Assembly (NCBI GenBank): GCA_003586115.2
Contig: QVOM02000057.1
Location: 8,930,611-8,994,610, forward strand
Source of the DNA: Salvator merianae
Taxonomy: Eukaryota; Chordata; Lepidosauria; Squamata; Teiidae
Direction of reading: 5' to 3'
Length of the DNA: 64,000 bases
In this document: positions 1-12,425 of the stretch, one piece after another
How positions within the stretch are numbered: the stretch's first letter is position 1
Layout: every line of letters starts with the position of its first letter
The notes under the pieces: model-generated
What the model saw: only the letters and a program-made list of their open reading frames with translations
The model's database searches: none
Told to the model about the DNA's origin: nothing
Made by a program: the position numbers and the translations under genes

Positions 1-140
1 CCTCCTTCTCCTTCTCCTTCTCCTTCTTCTCCTCCTCCTCCTTCTCCTTCTCCTTCTCCTTCTCCTTCTCCTTCTCCTTCTCCTTCTCCTTCTCCTTCTT
101 CTTCTTCTTCTTCTCCTCCTTCTCCTTCTTCTTCTTCTTT
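1..140. repeat. (CCTTCT)n / (CTT)n pyrimidine microsatellite
   Basis: Almost pure C/T tract built of CCTTCT, CCT and CTT units, cut by the left window edge. It abuts the 3' end of the antisense CR1 fragment that follows. Confidence 0.95.
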
Positions 141-147
141 TGTTCTT

Positions 148-1400
148 CATATAGGAATTGTTAAAAATTGTGCCTCTAGAATCTCCTTTCTCAAAATTTC
201 CCATCCTTCCTGGACATTTCTGAACTTTAAGACATCCAGCCAATGGATCCTTCGTACCCTCCTTCTGAGTCCATCAAAATCTGCTTTTCTGAAATCCAAC
301 CTTGAAGTCTGAGTCCTCTCAGATCTTCCTCCTTTTGTTGTCCAAACTTCAATGTTAGCATGGTCACTGCCTCCCAGGGTCCCAGTCACCCTTACTTCCT
401 CAACCATTTCCTCCCTGTTGATAAGAATTAGGTCCAAGATAGGAGATCCCCTTGTTTTTTCCTTCATCTTTTGGAAGTTGAAGTTATCTGCAAGAGAGGA
501 TAAGAATTTATTGGACCTGTGACTTTTGCCTGAGAGAGATTCCCAACAAATGTCTAGATAGTTAAAATCTCCCATAATCACTAGGTTGTCTTTCCCTGAG
601 AGCTTGGCCATCTGATGTATAAAGAGTTCATCCACATCTTCTGTTTGTCCAGGGGGTCTATAATAAACTCCTACAACAGTATCCTTTGTGTTGCTCTCTC
701 CTTGTATTTTCACCCAAATGGTTTCTACAAGGCTTCCATTATCTGAAAGATAAATCTCTGTGGTGGTATATGCTTTCCTTACATACAAATGCAACACCTT
801 TTGTTAAGCCTGTTTTTTAGAAAATAAGTTGTGGCCTTTGAGCTCTGTGTTCCAATCATGTGTATCATCCCACCAAGTTTCAGTTATGCCTATGACATCA
901 TATTTATTTTCCTGTGCTAGGATTTCCAGTTCTCCTTGTTTGTTTCCCATGCTTTGTGCATTGGTATAGAAACATTTTAGTTTGCGACAAATGTCTCTTT
1001 CAGGTTTGACTCCTCTAGTTTCCTTCCAAACTGTTTGTCTTTGTTCCTTCCTTTCATTTCTGGTAGCAAGATCCTCATCTGTATTCATTAGCTGCTTATC
1101 TTTCTCTGGACTTTTACTTCCCTTCCCCTTTCACCCTAGTTTAAAGCTCTCCTGATGAGTGCAGCCAGTCTCCTGCCAAATATGTGCTTTCCTGTCTTTG
1201 TAAGATGGAGCCCATCCCTTGCAAGGAGTCCGTCATATAAGTAGCTTAGTCCATGGTCTAGAAATCCAAATCCTTGCTGGTAGCACCATCAACGTAGCCA
1301 GTTGTTTACCTGTTGAATCTTGCTCCATCTTCTTGTTCCACGGCCATCATCAGTTCTATTTGCAATCCCCAAATTACAGGATACCTGTTAGATAGCTCTA
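148..1400 (-). mobile_element. CR1 LINE fragment: AP-endonuclease domain and upstream ORF1/UTR
   Basis: Read on the minus strand, 1088-804 gives the start of an apurinic-type endonuclease (TNAQSM, then ITETWW carrying the catalytic Glu). 797-147 gives its second half, with VIMGDFNY (the GDFN motif) and GGSDHANIEV (the SDH catalytic motif). These motifs and their order are those of CR1/jockey-clade ORF2 endonucleases. The segment between the halves is lost, so the domain is broken. 1110-1400 matches no domain by eye but is continuous with it and probably belongs to the CR1 region 5' of ORF2. No reverse transcriptase follows, because the fragment runs into the microsatellite. A sister fragment lies at 50717-51300. 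Confidence 0.85.
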
Positions 1401-4400
1401 GAATTCTTTGTCATTTTTAGGTGGATGACTATCTGTTTTTTCTTAAATTACCCAAAGCAAGATATCAATTATTTACAAAAGGAATACTATTTATTTTCTG
1501 ACATCTCTAGAATACATTCCAATTTAGCTAAATCATCTCTCTTATATTGCAATGGTAAACAGGATGATATTTTCAAATCATAGGATTTCAAACTGTAACC
1601 AGAGGAATTCAATACCTAGGAATTATTATTTCACCTCAGTTCTGCAATCTATTTAAGTTAAATTATACGGTAGCATGGAAAAAAAATTGTAAAGACCTCT
1701 GATCTTGGGAATATAAGCACCTAACAATTCTTGGTAAAACTGCTGCCTTAAAGATGATGCTAATATCTAAAATGTTATTTTTGTTCCATACACTCCCATT
1801 GGACATCTCTTCAGTGATCTTAACCCAAAGGGATAAAGTAATTCCAAAAAGCATTTTAATAGCAAATAAAGTCACATCTAAAAAAGCTATTTAATTGAAA
1901 TCAGAGAAAAAGGGAGTTGGGTCGTACCCTCCCTTTTATTATATTTTCAATTAAAAATGTATTATTATTTCAGTTTCCCTCCCATATTTCTGAAACTGAA
2001 AATATATACTTACCACTTATACACCATATGGAACTGTTATTAAAATAATTATTTCAGCGAGTGCATAGAAATATTATAACTTGATATTATTTCTGAAAAT
2101 GTAATAACCAGTAGTTGTGTGTCCTGATTAAGTGGTAAACTGTTATTGTTCTTATGAATTTAATCATTTATATGATAACATTGTTAATCAAGAATTAAAT
2201 TTAAAATATTAAATATTAAAATATAATCTTCCATCCCTTCCACCTTTCAACTGCTCAGCTGGATAGGGGCTGTAGCAGAACATTCAGACTTGCCATTTGT
2301 GGAATTGAGGAGGACTCTGGGCAGTGGGAAAAGGAGAATTCCAATTCACTCCCAAGGCAAGTTCTTTAGGATCAAAAATTGGTGTCACACACAAATATCT
2401 AGTGTGGGACTGTATGAAAAGAAGGCAGAAAAAAATATTCTCTCAATAAATAGTTCCCAATAAAAAGTTCCCAATAAAACCAATTATTTATTTATTAAAA
2501 ACACAAGAAACACAACAGCAAAGAAGATAGGCAAAAGAGATGGTGTGCAATTTGACTATAAGCTCCCTATCAAAACTGTCAGCAAAATATCCTCTCTAAT
2601 AGGATTACCGTCATAGTTCCACTTGCTAGCTAATGATTGACACGGTCTTTCCTACAATGTTAGTGCTAGCCCTGTCTCTGTATAAGCAATGGGAATGAAG
2701 GGATCTTAAATTAAATTCAGTAATCCCAGCAAACTCAGGGGAACAAGAGGGAGTCAAATCTAATGCTAAGGGCTAAGGAAGACCCTATGACTAAGGGAAA
2801 TCAATGGTTTTTTTTCAACATTCTGTGCACTGCTGTTGAATTTCCAAGATCTCTGTCCATGATGAGGATACAGTTCCATAGTAAAAATCCACAAAAGCAC
2901 GAAGTGAAATGGAGCCTCTCAGAGAGTAGTTTGAAGAAAAGCAGCTAAGAGTTCTTGGCAGCCAAAAGTTCTATTCAGCTTAGTTACTTTGGAGCAAAGA
3001 AAAGATTCAATGGCCAAACTAGGAGCGATTGAAGAGCTACTGGGTGTAAAAGTCAAATCGCAGTAGACAGCAAAACCATCAGATGACAGCTAGCAGCATG
3101 GAGATTCTGGTGATGGAGAACCATATTGTACCCTAACTCTGAACTAATTGATGACAAATTTTGGCATGGGGGCTGCTTCCAAAGCAAGGAGTACATCTCT
3201 CAACAAGCCAAAACACGACCTTCATAGACTGTAATGTTAAGTTTAAATTAGAAATAATGAGTTTTTATGAAGACTTCTTCCTTGAAAGGAAGAAGGAGAG
3301 GTGTCACAGACAAACCTAATATCTGTACTTTTAAAATTGAACTTAAAGTGGAGTTTGTCTGATTTGGGCATCCCAAACCTCTTGCTCAGAGCCCTGTGCT
3401 TCTAACATCTCATATTAGTCCACTTTCTTTGCGCACAAACCCTGGCATGAGGCTTTCTATATGCCTCATGTTCCAAAGTATGTTTTAAAATCATATTAAT
3501 GAACACATGTGGTAACATCTTAATCTGAAAGCCATGAAGCTAAATAAGGAAGTTGAGAAAGAAAAACTTAAAAAAAAATTGTTTGTTCATAAAAGTGGAA
3601 AATTGAAAAGCTGAACAGATTTGGAATACCCTTTTGCTTCGGACCTGAAGAAAGCAGCATGCGGGAAAGAAACAAAGCTTCATTATACAGGCAGAATATG
3701 CAAAGGGGGGTGCAGAGTGATTTCACCTTGCCCTCTTCCCCTCCTACGTGAACAAGAGTGAGTGGCCCCTACTCTCTACTGCTGCCCTTCCTGTTGCGAT
3801 CAATGCTTCCCCCATCAGGATTTCAACAAGAATATTGCCAGCTCCCCCACCCCCCACTGGCAGTACTGGAGGCAGCATTTTTTTCAAACACAATGTTACC
3901 AAGGGAGCAGGAAGCAGCAGGGACACTGGTCACACTGCCCTGCCATGGGAGAACTGTTCAAAGAGCTCTGAGAACTTTTAAATTTATTTGGCATTTGAAA
4001 CACTGAAGCAACACCTGAAGCAATAGTGGGGACACTGCTGTCAACTTGCGCATCCAGTGCAAGTTGGCCTTGGTTCTGCAGAATCTGCCCCATCAGGGCA
4101 CTGTGCAGATCCTCCCATGAATTTTGTCTTTTAAAAAACTTCTACCTTGCTCTTTATTATTATTATTTGTTAATAATACTTCATCCTTGCTTGCAGAGTG
4201 ATGTGAACTGGTTGCATTCTTCCCTGCCCCAACAGTGGTCAAGGATGCCTTAATTCAGTTTCCCATGGTCTTCCATGGAATGATTCTTACAGCAACTGCA
4301 TATATAATAAAAGCAGATCTCAGCCCCCGTCCTTCCACACGCAGTGACCAAAGCCTGGCAACAGAAACAAGGTGCACTACAATGTGTGAACTGCAATAAT

Positions 4401-4549
4401 AAAGAGAAATAAAAAGAACCAAACATTGAACTCTTTATGGAAATGCACCAAGATCAGTGTAGTTCTTTACAAATGCTGGATATAAGGAAAGGGAAATAAG
4501 GAAGTGTGGTTAGGGAAAACTGGGCATTAGTCTAAAACGTTGTGTACAA
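1401..4549. other. Intergenic, AT-rich, no assignable gene
   Basis: No conserved coding region is seen. Minus-strand codons around 1875-1663 include a stretch (FKAAVLPRI) faintly like L1 ORF2, but the order of neighbouring motifs does not fit, so it is not called. 1921-2240 is very AT-rich. Open frames at 3744-4253 overlap one another on both strands and lack any family signature. Confidence 0.6.
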
Positions 4550-5276
4550 CAACAACAACAAAAGAGACAGGGAAAAGTATGCATGGATCATAATTTTAGC
4601 AAGAAAACAGAAGCCCAAAATAGCTGGACACCCACAAATATGTGCACTATAGAACTTGTGGGTTTACTCTTGTTTTTAGTGAAGAAGGAGAATGAGTCAA
4701 CTCCAAGCCACCTTTTTACTCTGTTCAGCCAAACGGCCCCAGGCAGAAACATCAATTCTGGGGAACAAACATTCTGCAGCTGCTATGTTTTGACTGCCAT
4801 GAGCAGAGACAGGCATATGGACATCATATTCCTGCTGCAGTGCTCCTCGTCCTGGTGAAAGAAAATTATGGTAGCAGCACTCTTCACTTTCATCTTTGCA
4901 ACACGGCAGCCTCCACTGTCATGCGGATCATGCCAGACTAAATCTGCCTAGTGGAAACCAAGAGAGGAAATTATTAATTAATTAATTATTAAGCAGACAT
5001 TCATAACAAAAAGGTTTTAACTCTCAAAGATGTTCTGAACACTTTGGAACTAGAGGTGGGATAACTGGAGGCCCCATGGAACGAGCAATCTCCTTTTTCA
5101 TTTCCATCCACTGGTCATATGCCAGATGTTACATACTCATAAAGTTAGGCTCAAGTAACTCCTATCACGTTTGCATTCTTGGGTGTCCTGCTCTGCAATT
5201 TTAAAAATTGCTTTGCTGCTTTTGAAAATCCCCAAAGGGAATAAAAGGTTTCAATGCATAAAACAAATATCAGGTA

Positions 5277-5290
5277 TTGCATGCTATAAT
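5277..5290 (+). promoter_or_regulatory. Conserved TTGCATGCTATAAT element upstream of V2R-A exon 1
   Basis: The 14-mer TTGCATGCTATAAT lies 193 bp before the exon 1 ATG. It is identical at 38023-38036, 174 bp before the copy B ATG, although the surrounding sequence has drifted. It holds a TATA-like core. A core-promoter role is inference from conservation and position only. Confidence 0.25.
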
Positions 5291-5469
5291 TAATAGGGAG
5301 ATCTCCACATTCCAAAATTTAGTGTTGATTCAAAGGGTTCACAGCTCTGTCAAATCAAGACTTGACCCCTTCACTTTTGCACCACGAGTTCCTTTTTGGA
5401 ACCTTTGCTACCAGTAAGGTTCTTATTTTGTGTTTTGGACTTGATACATTTCATCCTGTATGTACAAAA

Positions 5470-5720
5470 ATGATTGTGTCTGGATGGAGTTCTAGCAGAG
5501 GTGTGCTAGCTATGAGGTTGAAATTGATGTTGATCCTACTACCCCATGCATCAAGTAACAGTCTGAAGTCTTCTCTGTGCCATCATTGGAAATCACATCT
5601 GATTGATTCTTATAGTCCCTCAAGTTACATTGACATTGGGGTCTTTTTTTCCATTGTGCTTGCTGACATAGGTTTGCCAGAGTTTACAGGGAAGCCAGAT
5701 TTTTCCTCAATTGGTGGCTT
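5470..5720 (+). CDS. V2R-A exon 1 (signal peptide and start of ligand domain)
   Basis: The reading frame starts at ATG 5470 (MIVSGWSSS...). An in-frame second Met follows 14 residues later, just before the hydrophobic run LKLMLILL, which is the likely signal-peptide core. The exon ends ...DFSSIGG plus two bases before the donor GTAAGT. Length (251 bp) and phase (2) match copy B exactly. The first Met was chosen because it is conserved in both copies; the inner Met is an equally possible start. Confidence 0.75.
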
Positions 5721-7562
5721 GTAAGTATTTGTTGATTCATTTGAATATTCCAGGCTCACTCCTTCAGTCATGAAATATATTGCTTTCATCAAGACCTAGG
5801 TTTACTTACCACTCTGGCTCCAGTTCTCCACACTCATCCAAATTACGCATATTTTGATTAACTTATGTGAAAACAAACATGTTCCCTTATCCTCACCAAA
5901 ATCAGTGCTGGAATCCAACTAAAAATATTTGCAATACATGCTTTCTTGTATATTTTATTTGTGGGTTTGGGGGCTTTTTTTAGTGTAATGTAGAGTGTAA
6001 TTTTACATATTTGAAATTTTATATATTTGAAACATATTTTATTTGTTAATGTGTTTAAAATAACTCAGACCTAATGATGGGATATTTTACTCCTTCCTGT
6101 TTTGTGCTATAAATATCTTTGCTGCCACACACACAAATCGAAGTATATAGCGTTTATTTTTAATTTCTTTATTTTTAAAGAATTTATATCTTGCTCTACC
6201 ATGACTTTTAGGCTTTATTTAGGAAATTGGTCTTTTAACCATACAAATTTAGACTCATAATCACTTGACAACCAGAGGCGGAATTTTTTACCAACAGTTG
6301 GGTTGTATTTGTGGCCACAAGTATTACATGTATTGAGACAGAGAGGAAGGGAAGGAGATTTCCAGGATGAATTGACCTTTTGACAGACATTTTCCCTAGT
6401 GTGGTCAACATATTTGTAGCATTTAGAACTCATATCGAGGTAATTTAGAAACACTAGAAAGCTAAACAGTTGGCTTAGCAAAGTAAATCTTACACGCATA
6501 GGAACATATGCAGTCCTACTGACCATTTTTATATTTATTTTTATATTTATTTTTTCTTTCATCAATGCCCTTTTCCTTGTCATTGTCAGTATCCACATAG
6601 AGGCAAAAGAATGTGTTTGGGGGACAGGAGCATGGGCCCCCATTGCGAATGTGGCAAGCATGCTGTATTCATGCTCCTGCTTCCCATCCTTGCATACTTC
6701 AAAGTCAAGGACAAAAGTTTCTAACTTTGAGTTTTGCACCAGGGGCAATGCACACAAAATGACCATAAAAGTAGCTCACCATGTGACAGTGGCAGGGGTG
6801 GCAGATAACAGAAAACACCTTGCAGAGTAGGTCACTTCCTTGGAACTAAGTCAAGGAACACAGGTGCTTTCCATTCTACAGAGGTTGTGAGCCTTAGGTG
6901 GCCGCTAGATACTCTTTTTACCAGTGTGTTTGACCTTAAATTCTACTTGCCCTACTTTCTAACTTTTGTGGTCAGCAAATAAAAACCCAGACAAGAGAAA
7001 TTCTCACCAAGCTAAGGGCCTCTGTTGAAACTGAGATGAAAGGATCATCTTATGGCTGCTCATCTATTGTCAGGGAGGGTGATGTGGTCGGGGAGGCTTT
7101 CAAATTTTAGCAAAAGCAGCAGTTTGGGGTACTGCTAGCACAATAGATTTTTGCTACACATTCCAACTGCATCTTCTGAGGCAAGCATTCCTTGCAGTGG
7201 AGGAGAGACCCAGCACAGCAACCCCCTCCTATTTCTCTCTCAAAATGATAGCATTATCCTGGTGCATTCTTGGACCTCCCAAAACTGCAGCCTACTAAGC
7301 ATCAATATTTTTCTGAACATATCCAGAGTTCCCTTGCTATGAAGCAAAGCAGTATAGTATTATCTATAGTAAGACTTTCAGAGATCTTTTTACAGCTTCA
7401 GGGTAGGATTAAAATTAAATGAAGAAATGATACTTTGTTAGTAACAGTCTGAATAAATTCCCCAAATAACTCCTGATTGAGCAGGGTAAATAAAAATGCA
7501 AAGTTTCATACAGTTCTTTTTCTGATGTCAGCATGTAATACCATTTTAAAATTTCATTGCAG

Positions 7563-7848
7563 CATGATCCCCAAAAACTATCAACATGTCCTATCTTTCC
7601 ATTTTGCCGAGATTGAAACTGAGAGGAAATTTCTACGTAACATGACACTGAGATATAGAATGAAGGAAAATTCATATAATTCATTATTAGCATCTTTTAG
7701 CACTTTCAATCTTCTGTTTCAAAGACTAGGACTCCCTCCCAATTACAACTGCATCAATGAAGACAAAGTAATGGCTGTCATTGGAGGGCTCTCATCCCCA
7801 AACTCCATTCAAATGGCCAATATCTTAAATATCTACAAGATTCCTCAG
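7563..7848 (+). CDS. V2R-A exon 2 (ligand-domain lobe)
   Basis: The acceptor is TTGCAG|C and the donor CTCAG|GTATCT. The 286-bp exon completes the split Phe codon of exon 1 and runs KNYQHVLSF ... [16 protein letters not shown] ... YKIPQ with no stop. NYQHVLSF and the VIGG..S.....A..L..YK.PQ block are hallmarks of the V2R ligand-domain exon. It ends in phase 0. About 18 of 96 residues differ from copy B by eye. Confidence 0.88.
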
Positions 7849-9291
7849 GTATCTGTACAAAGACAAATATAAAGACAGATTCTCTCTGCCTTGTCACATT
7901 GCTTGAAGAAAGGATTTTCACAGCTTATGAAAATATTTGTTGCAAGCATTACTGTTCCATTATCCATAATCAGCATTCTCTTAAGGTTGCTCAGCCACAC
8001 AACTGCACTGCAGTGATCACAGGAGGTTATCAATATACATTTGTTTTGCTGGCAGTCCTGGCAAAGGGGGAGAACTGAGTTCTGAGAAAAAGCTCTGTCT
8101 CCCCTGCCTCAAGTATTTCAAAATTAGGAACAAGGGCTGGCTTTTGGGTGGTGCAATGAATGCAGCCACATGGGGCAATGTTCACCTTGGGAACTATGTG
8201 GAGTTCAGCCATCTTGGTATGGGTGTGGCCTTAAAAGGGAGCACTAGGTGAAAGCACAAAGGAGGGCAGACCAGGCCTTTTGCCTACTAGGACAGGGAAA
8301 CGGGTCTGCTGGGGATACTCAGGAGACCTGCAACAGCCCGCCTGTCATCTATCACAACTTTTTCGGTAGATTCCTGTCCTGCCTCATCACCACTGGCAGC
8401 CCAATTCCAGACATACCTCACTAATGGCTAAGTAGCATTGAGAAACCTAAATCTTTTCTTCTTCTGCCACCAATCCTGTTAGAGCAGTGGATCTTTTTTC
8501 CCTACTATTGCCAATTTCCTTGATACATCTTTTCCCATGCTCTGCCTGCCACCAGCAGCTTGCTGTTGCACTTTTCCATCCCCAGGGATAGGATGAGATA
8601 CATTTTCCAACTGCAGCACCATTGCTTCTTGGGTTGACTGAGCTAGCAAATCTTTTTTTCAGCTTGTCATCCAGTGGTCCACTGCTTATGCCCCCTTTCC
8701 TATGTGTCCAGAGCCTCAATGCTAGGTGGACATTGCCCCTTCATCCTCATTATTGCCTGGCAAGCATTACATCACCCGTTTTGGGCTTACCAGCCAGAAC
8801 CTCCCTGTTTCCCTGAGCCTCTTGGACTGCAACGGGGGACGGCATGTGAGGGTAACTCCATTCAAACTTCAGTGTCTCCTGGGAAGAAGGGAGCGGCAAA
8901 CCATTTCCATATATTTTTTGTAAGAAAACTACATGTTTCTCGAATTGGATGTATTTGTGCAGATGTGAAGTTAGAAAGGTGGGATGTGATTTAAACAGAG
9001 ATGATTTAATGGGTCTCATATCATCCTGGTAAGGCTGATGAGGGCCAAGGAACCATGACTGCTTCGTGATTGGAATGGCTCATTCGGAGAACCCTTTCCT
9101 TCTGTGAAAATGAAGGACCCCCCCCACACACACACCAAAACAGAGGACCATCCTCTAATTTATGGCCAGTCTAGCTGTTTATGGCTCAACACCAAGCACC
9201 TTTTCTTTTCTTCATTACTGAAATGCTTCCTTCCCCTGCATCTTTTCCTCCTAATCTAAATGCTCCTTCCCCTAGATCTATCAAGCACTTA

Positions 9292-9847
9292 GGGCCTGTT
9301 TGCACTTGCAAGCATAGAATGGTATAATTATACCTATGGTGAGGCAGTCATCTGCACTGCAAGGGCTGGGAGAGAGCAAAACCAGACTTCCAGCACTCAC
9401 AGCATGGATGCCAGCCCACCTGCCATGAAAAGTTGCTGCAGAAAGTCTGGCCACTGCCATGGCAACTGGGGGCACAATGCATAACTGCACAACTGTATTC
9501 GCAGCCAGGCCTCACTGAAACCTGCAGTGTTTACAGACAGAAGCAGGCACAAAAACAGTCCTTCTGCTCCAAATCAAGCTGTGGACAGCAATTTAGCTGT
9601 CACAGCTAGTAGTGTTCAGGAGTGTCTGCAGATACTCCTGAATGCTAGGGCCCCCACAGAGTGCAGATGCACTTTTCTAGTGAGTGTCAAAGAAAAAAGA
9701 AAAAAAGGAACACTTCACAAATTTGCCTGCCTTCCTTACACAAGGACCATGCTAATCTTCTATGTATCATTCCAATTTTAGTATATGTGCTGCCAAAGCT
9801 GCCAAATATGTCTGGATACTCACTAACAACAAAGTGTGAATAGGTCC
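9292..9847. mobile_element. GGGCC...GGTCC-ended MITE with nested U6 pseudogene
   Basis: The left end GGGCCTGTTTGCACTTGC and the right end (reverse complement GGACCTATTCACACTTTG) form imperfect terminal inverted repeats. The flanks are TTA and ATA, fitting a decayed 3-bp target duplication. The same insertion is present in copy B at 42561, so it predates the segmental duplication. A PIF/Harbinger-like assignment is tentative. Confidence 0.6.
9705..9803 (-). pseudogene. U6 spliceosomal snRNA pseudogene
   Basis: The reverse complement reads GGCAGCACATATACTAAAAT, then the conserved GGAA.GATACA.AGAAGATTAGCATGG block, then GCAAAT..GTGAAG.GTTCC, in the order of vertebrate U6. Changes include the 5' stem (CTTTGG for CTTCGG), CCTTGTGTAAGGAAGG in place of the CCCTGCGCAAGGATGA region, and T for C at the usual GTGAAGCG. 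It sits inside a MITE. The copy B version of that MITE lacks it, so it inserted after the duplication. It is a processed copy, not a functional gene. Confidence 0.85.
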
Positions 9848-10766
9848 ATAGTTAAACTTTGGAATTCACTATCATGAGGTATGGTGTTGCCTCTCGGCTT
9901 GGATGTTATTTTGTTTTTCTAAAAAGGAATTGGATTTAATAAGGTAAAAACTTTTTTTGTTGTTTTTTACCCATACATTTTTGATATATGCTTAGCAAGT
10001 CTCCTGTGAATTGTTTGGTGTTTTTTATATCCAGAACAGATGAGGCGTTACTGTTTTGAATAGCAAACGTACGCAATGACTGTGGATAGATAGTTGGATG
10101 GATATTAAAAATGGTGGAAGGGGAGATCTTAAAAATCCTCAGTAACCATGTTGAGCTTCATGTGGTGGTTCTGGAGGGAGGATCTTCAAAGCAGAATAAC
10201 ATTTTGTTGAACTCCCAACCCATGTAAACTTTTCTGGATTTTCTCTAAACGTACAATTAGTAATCCTGGGCATTTAGAGATCCACACTTTTCCTAAAGAA
10301 CAGGGAGACACGCCTGGCCTGGAAAAAACCCAACTTAATTACACATTCCTGTACAGTCCTTTGAAGTGTGCAGAAGTTGTTTTCATTTTTTAAAAAAATG
10401 TTTTTATGGCTTTAAAATCCCTCTTGATTGCTGAAGAGCTCAAGGCAGCACACATTATTTAGGTTGAGAGGGGATTTGAAACTTGGGACCATTTGATCTT
10501 TTTTTATCACTCTAGCCACTATGATACGTTTTCACATTTGGGCAGGAAGTGTAGAAAATGTGGTCCCTTCCACACTTGGCCTTGGACCAGAACATGTTCT
10601 CATCCAAGACACTGCTCTCTGCACACTACTGTGAACCAGCAGAAGCCCTCCTACCACTGATATGTTTCATCCACACAGGTGCAAGGTACAGACCCTCTTT
10701 AAAGAAGTCCACAAGCAGAGGAGAGGTAGTATTTCTGACTACAAAGGGCATGTAGAGTGTCCAGAC

Positions 10767-11497
10767 TAGGGATGTGCACGAAGCTTCGCCATCTTTTCCG
10801 CCATCTTCGCGGGAAATGCGAAGACAAAAGGGGCTCGCGAATGCGAATGGCGAAGGTCCCGGCAACCTTTGAGACCTTCGCCATTTGCCGCGAGCTCCCT
10901 CTTTTTGGCCGCGAGAAGCTCCTGCAGCAGAGCGTAGAAGCTTCACGTAGCCTAAAAGAGGGAGACCGATCGGAAACGTCAGAAAATCAATGCTGAATCT
11001 GATTGCTAAAGTAGTGCTGCCTCTGTGACAGGCAGCACTTAACTTTAGCAATCGGATTCGGCATTGATTTTTCTCCATTTCCGATCGCTGTCTCTCATTC
11101 CCCCCCCCGGGGGGGGGGAAATGAGAGAGCGCTGCGCGACCGGAAAGAGAGAAATCAAGGCAAAGGGAAGACCTTCGCCTTGATTTCTCTCTTTCCGATC
11201 GCGCTCTCTCTTATTCCCCCTAGTCTGTCAGTGTGCCTGTGCAACTGACAGGCTAGGGGGAATGAGAGAGCGATCGGAAACGGAGACAAATCAAGGCGAA
11301 GGGAAGACCTTTGTGGCGAAGGTCTTCCCTTCGCCTTGATTTGTCTCCGTTTCCGATCGGTTGGTCGCTGCGAAGATTTTCGCCGCGAAAACGAAAGGCT
11401 CCCTTTTCGAGCCTCTTGTTTTCGCGTGAAAACGAAGCTCCCTTGCTTCGCAGCACTGCAAAGTGAAGAGGGGAAAGTGCCTTCGTGCACACCCCTA
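10767..11497. mobile_element. hAT-type multi-hairpin MITE (TAGGGATGTGCAC family), copy 1
   Basis: The terminal inverted repeats are TAGGGATGTGCACGAAG at the left and CTTCGTGCACACCCCTA at the right. A perfect 8-bp duplication GTCCAGAC flanks the element (10759-10766 and 11498-11505); an 8-bp TSD is diagnostic for hAT. The interior is GC-rich and consists of consecutive palindromes: about 10985-11085, 11088-11127, 11140-11200, 11203-11275 and 11276-11360. No transposase is encoded, so it would move in trans. Confidence 0.9.
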
Positions 11498-12256
11498 GTC
11501 CAGACCCATAGGTCAGAATACAACAAGGTATGTTTCAGCAGCATACCAGAAAGCTCTGCTGGAAGTAGTCCTGCAAGACAAAGTGCTACTGGAATGGAAC
11601 CAGCCAGAAATGCTGAAGGCCAGGAACACTTGAGGCCTAGCTCTGGCCATTAAAGAAAGAGTATGGGCCTGGTCTGGGAAGGGATGGAATAGGATGGCAG
11701 ACAAATGCAGATGGCCCTATCCTAGCCCACCAGCAAACCTTCCCAGGGCATCCAGACCTGGCTTAGAATATTTTAAGTAGGTTCCTATAACTCAAGGAAG
11801 AAAATTGCTACCCAGTAAGGATTCATTTGAGCAAAATATTTTGGCTCTTTTCCTGAGCTCTACTTGTTTAGTCAGATTTAGCAGATGGGTGTGTGCTTTC
11901 CATGTACATTTTTGCACCATAGGATTGCTCAAAGGGCATAGGTATCACACATCTTTGCACACATTGAGTACCCATCCCACCATAAGTGCTGTCAGATGCA
12001 CTTTTGCCCCACAATTGCCAGTGTGAAGCACATCCTCCAGGCCAAACAATATGGTCCTTTATCCAGAAACACTGAAAATGGATGACTTCTGGGGCAATTT
12101 CCTATGTCTCTAAAAACAGTTCCAGGCAAAAGTATCAAATCTGGTGAACAAAAGTTTCCTGGCCTTGATGATTTGACTACCGCGAGCAGGAAGAAGTATC
12201 TAAATACCACACTTCCAACTTCAAGCCTTGAATCAAACACCCCAACCCTAGAAATG

Positions 12257-12425
12257 GTAGAAGCCAACAATGGGCAGATCTTAGCTAATATTGTGCCATA
12301 TGAAGCCAGTTGGTTGTCAAGATATTGTGACACCAGACTCAAGACAAGGAACAAACCTGGTGTTTAATAACACAAATACAGTTTTCCAAATCTTGATACT
12401 ATATTGGATCTATTGTTCTGGTTTC
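12257..12425 (+). other. Deletion junction where V2R-A exon 3 was lost
   Basis: Up to about 12257 the sequence tracks copy B 43490-43750, just 5' of exon 3. From about 12420 it tracks copy B from about 45525 onward (CAATTCAGGGCTTATGTTAT against CAAGGCTTATTTGCCTGTAA). About 1.8 kb of copy B, including all 855 bp of exon 3, has no counterpart. Roughly 160 bp of unrelated filler sits at the junction. Confidence 0.75.

Noticed and set aside
1663..1875. Possible L1 ORF2 fragment on the minus strand
   Set aside because: Only one short motif-like stretch, and neighbouring motifs are in the wrong order for L1.
2384..3330. Possible solo LTR bounded by GTGTCACA repeats
   Set aside because: The two boundary repeats are short and imperfect, and no polyadenylation or primer-site logic could be confirmed.
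6215..6766. 183-codon minus-strand frame in V2R-A intron 1
   Set aside because: The homologous stretch of copy B (about 38820-39350) is interrupted, and the product matches nothing known. Treated as chance.
7845..8212. Small minus-strand frames after V2R-A exon 2
   Set aside because: Intronic, short, and not supported by conservation or domains.
10985..11360. CRISPR-like or satellite array suggested by recurring modules
   Set aside because: The modules are inverted hairpin arms within one hAT MITE with a perfect 8-bp duplication, not direct repeats with unique spacers.
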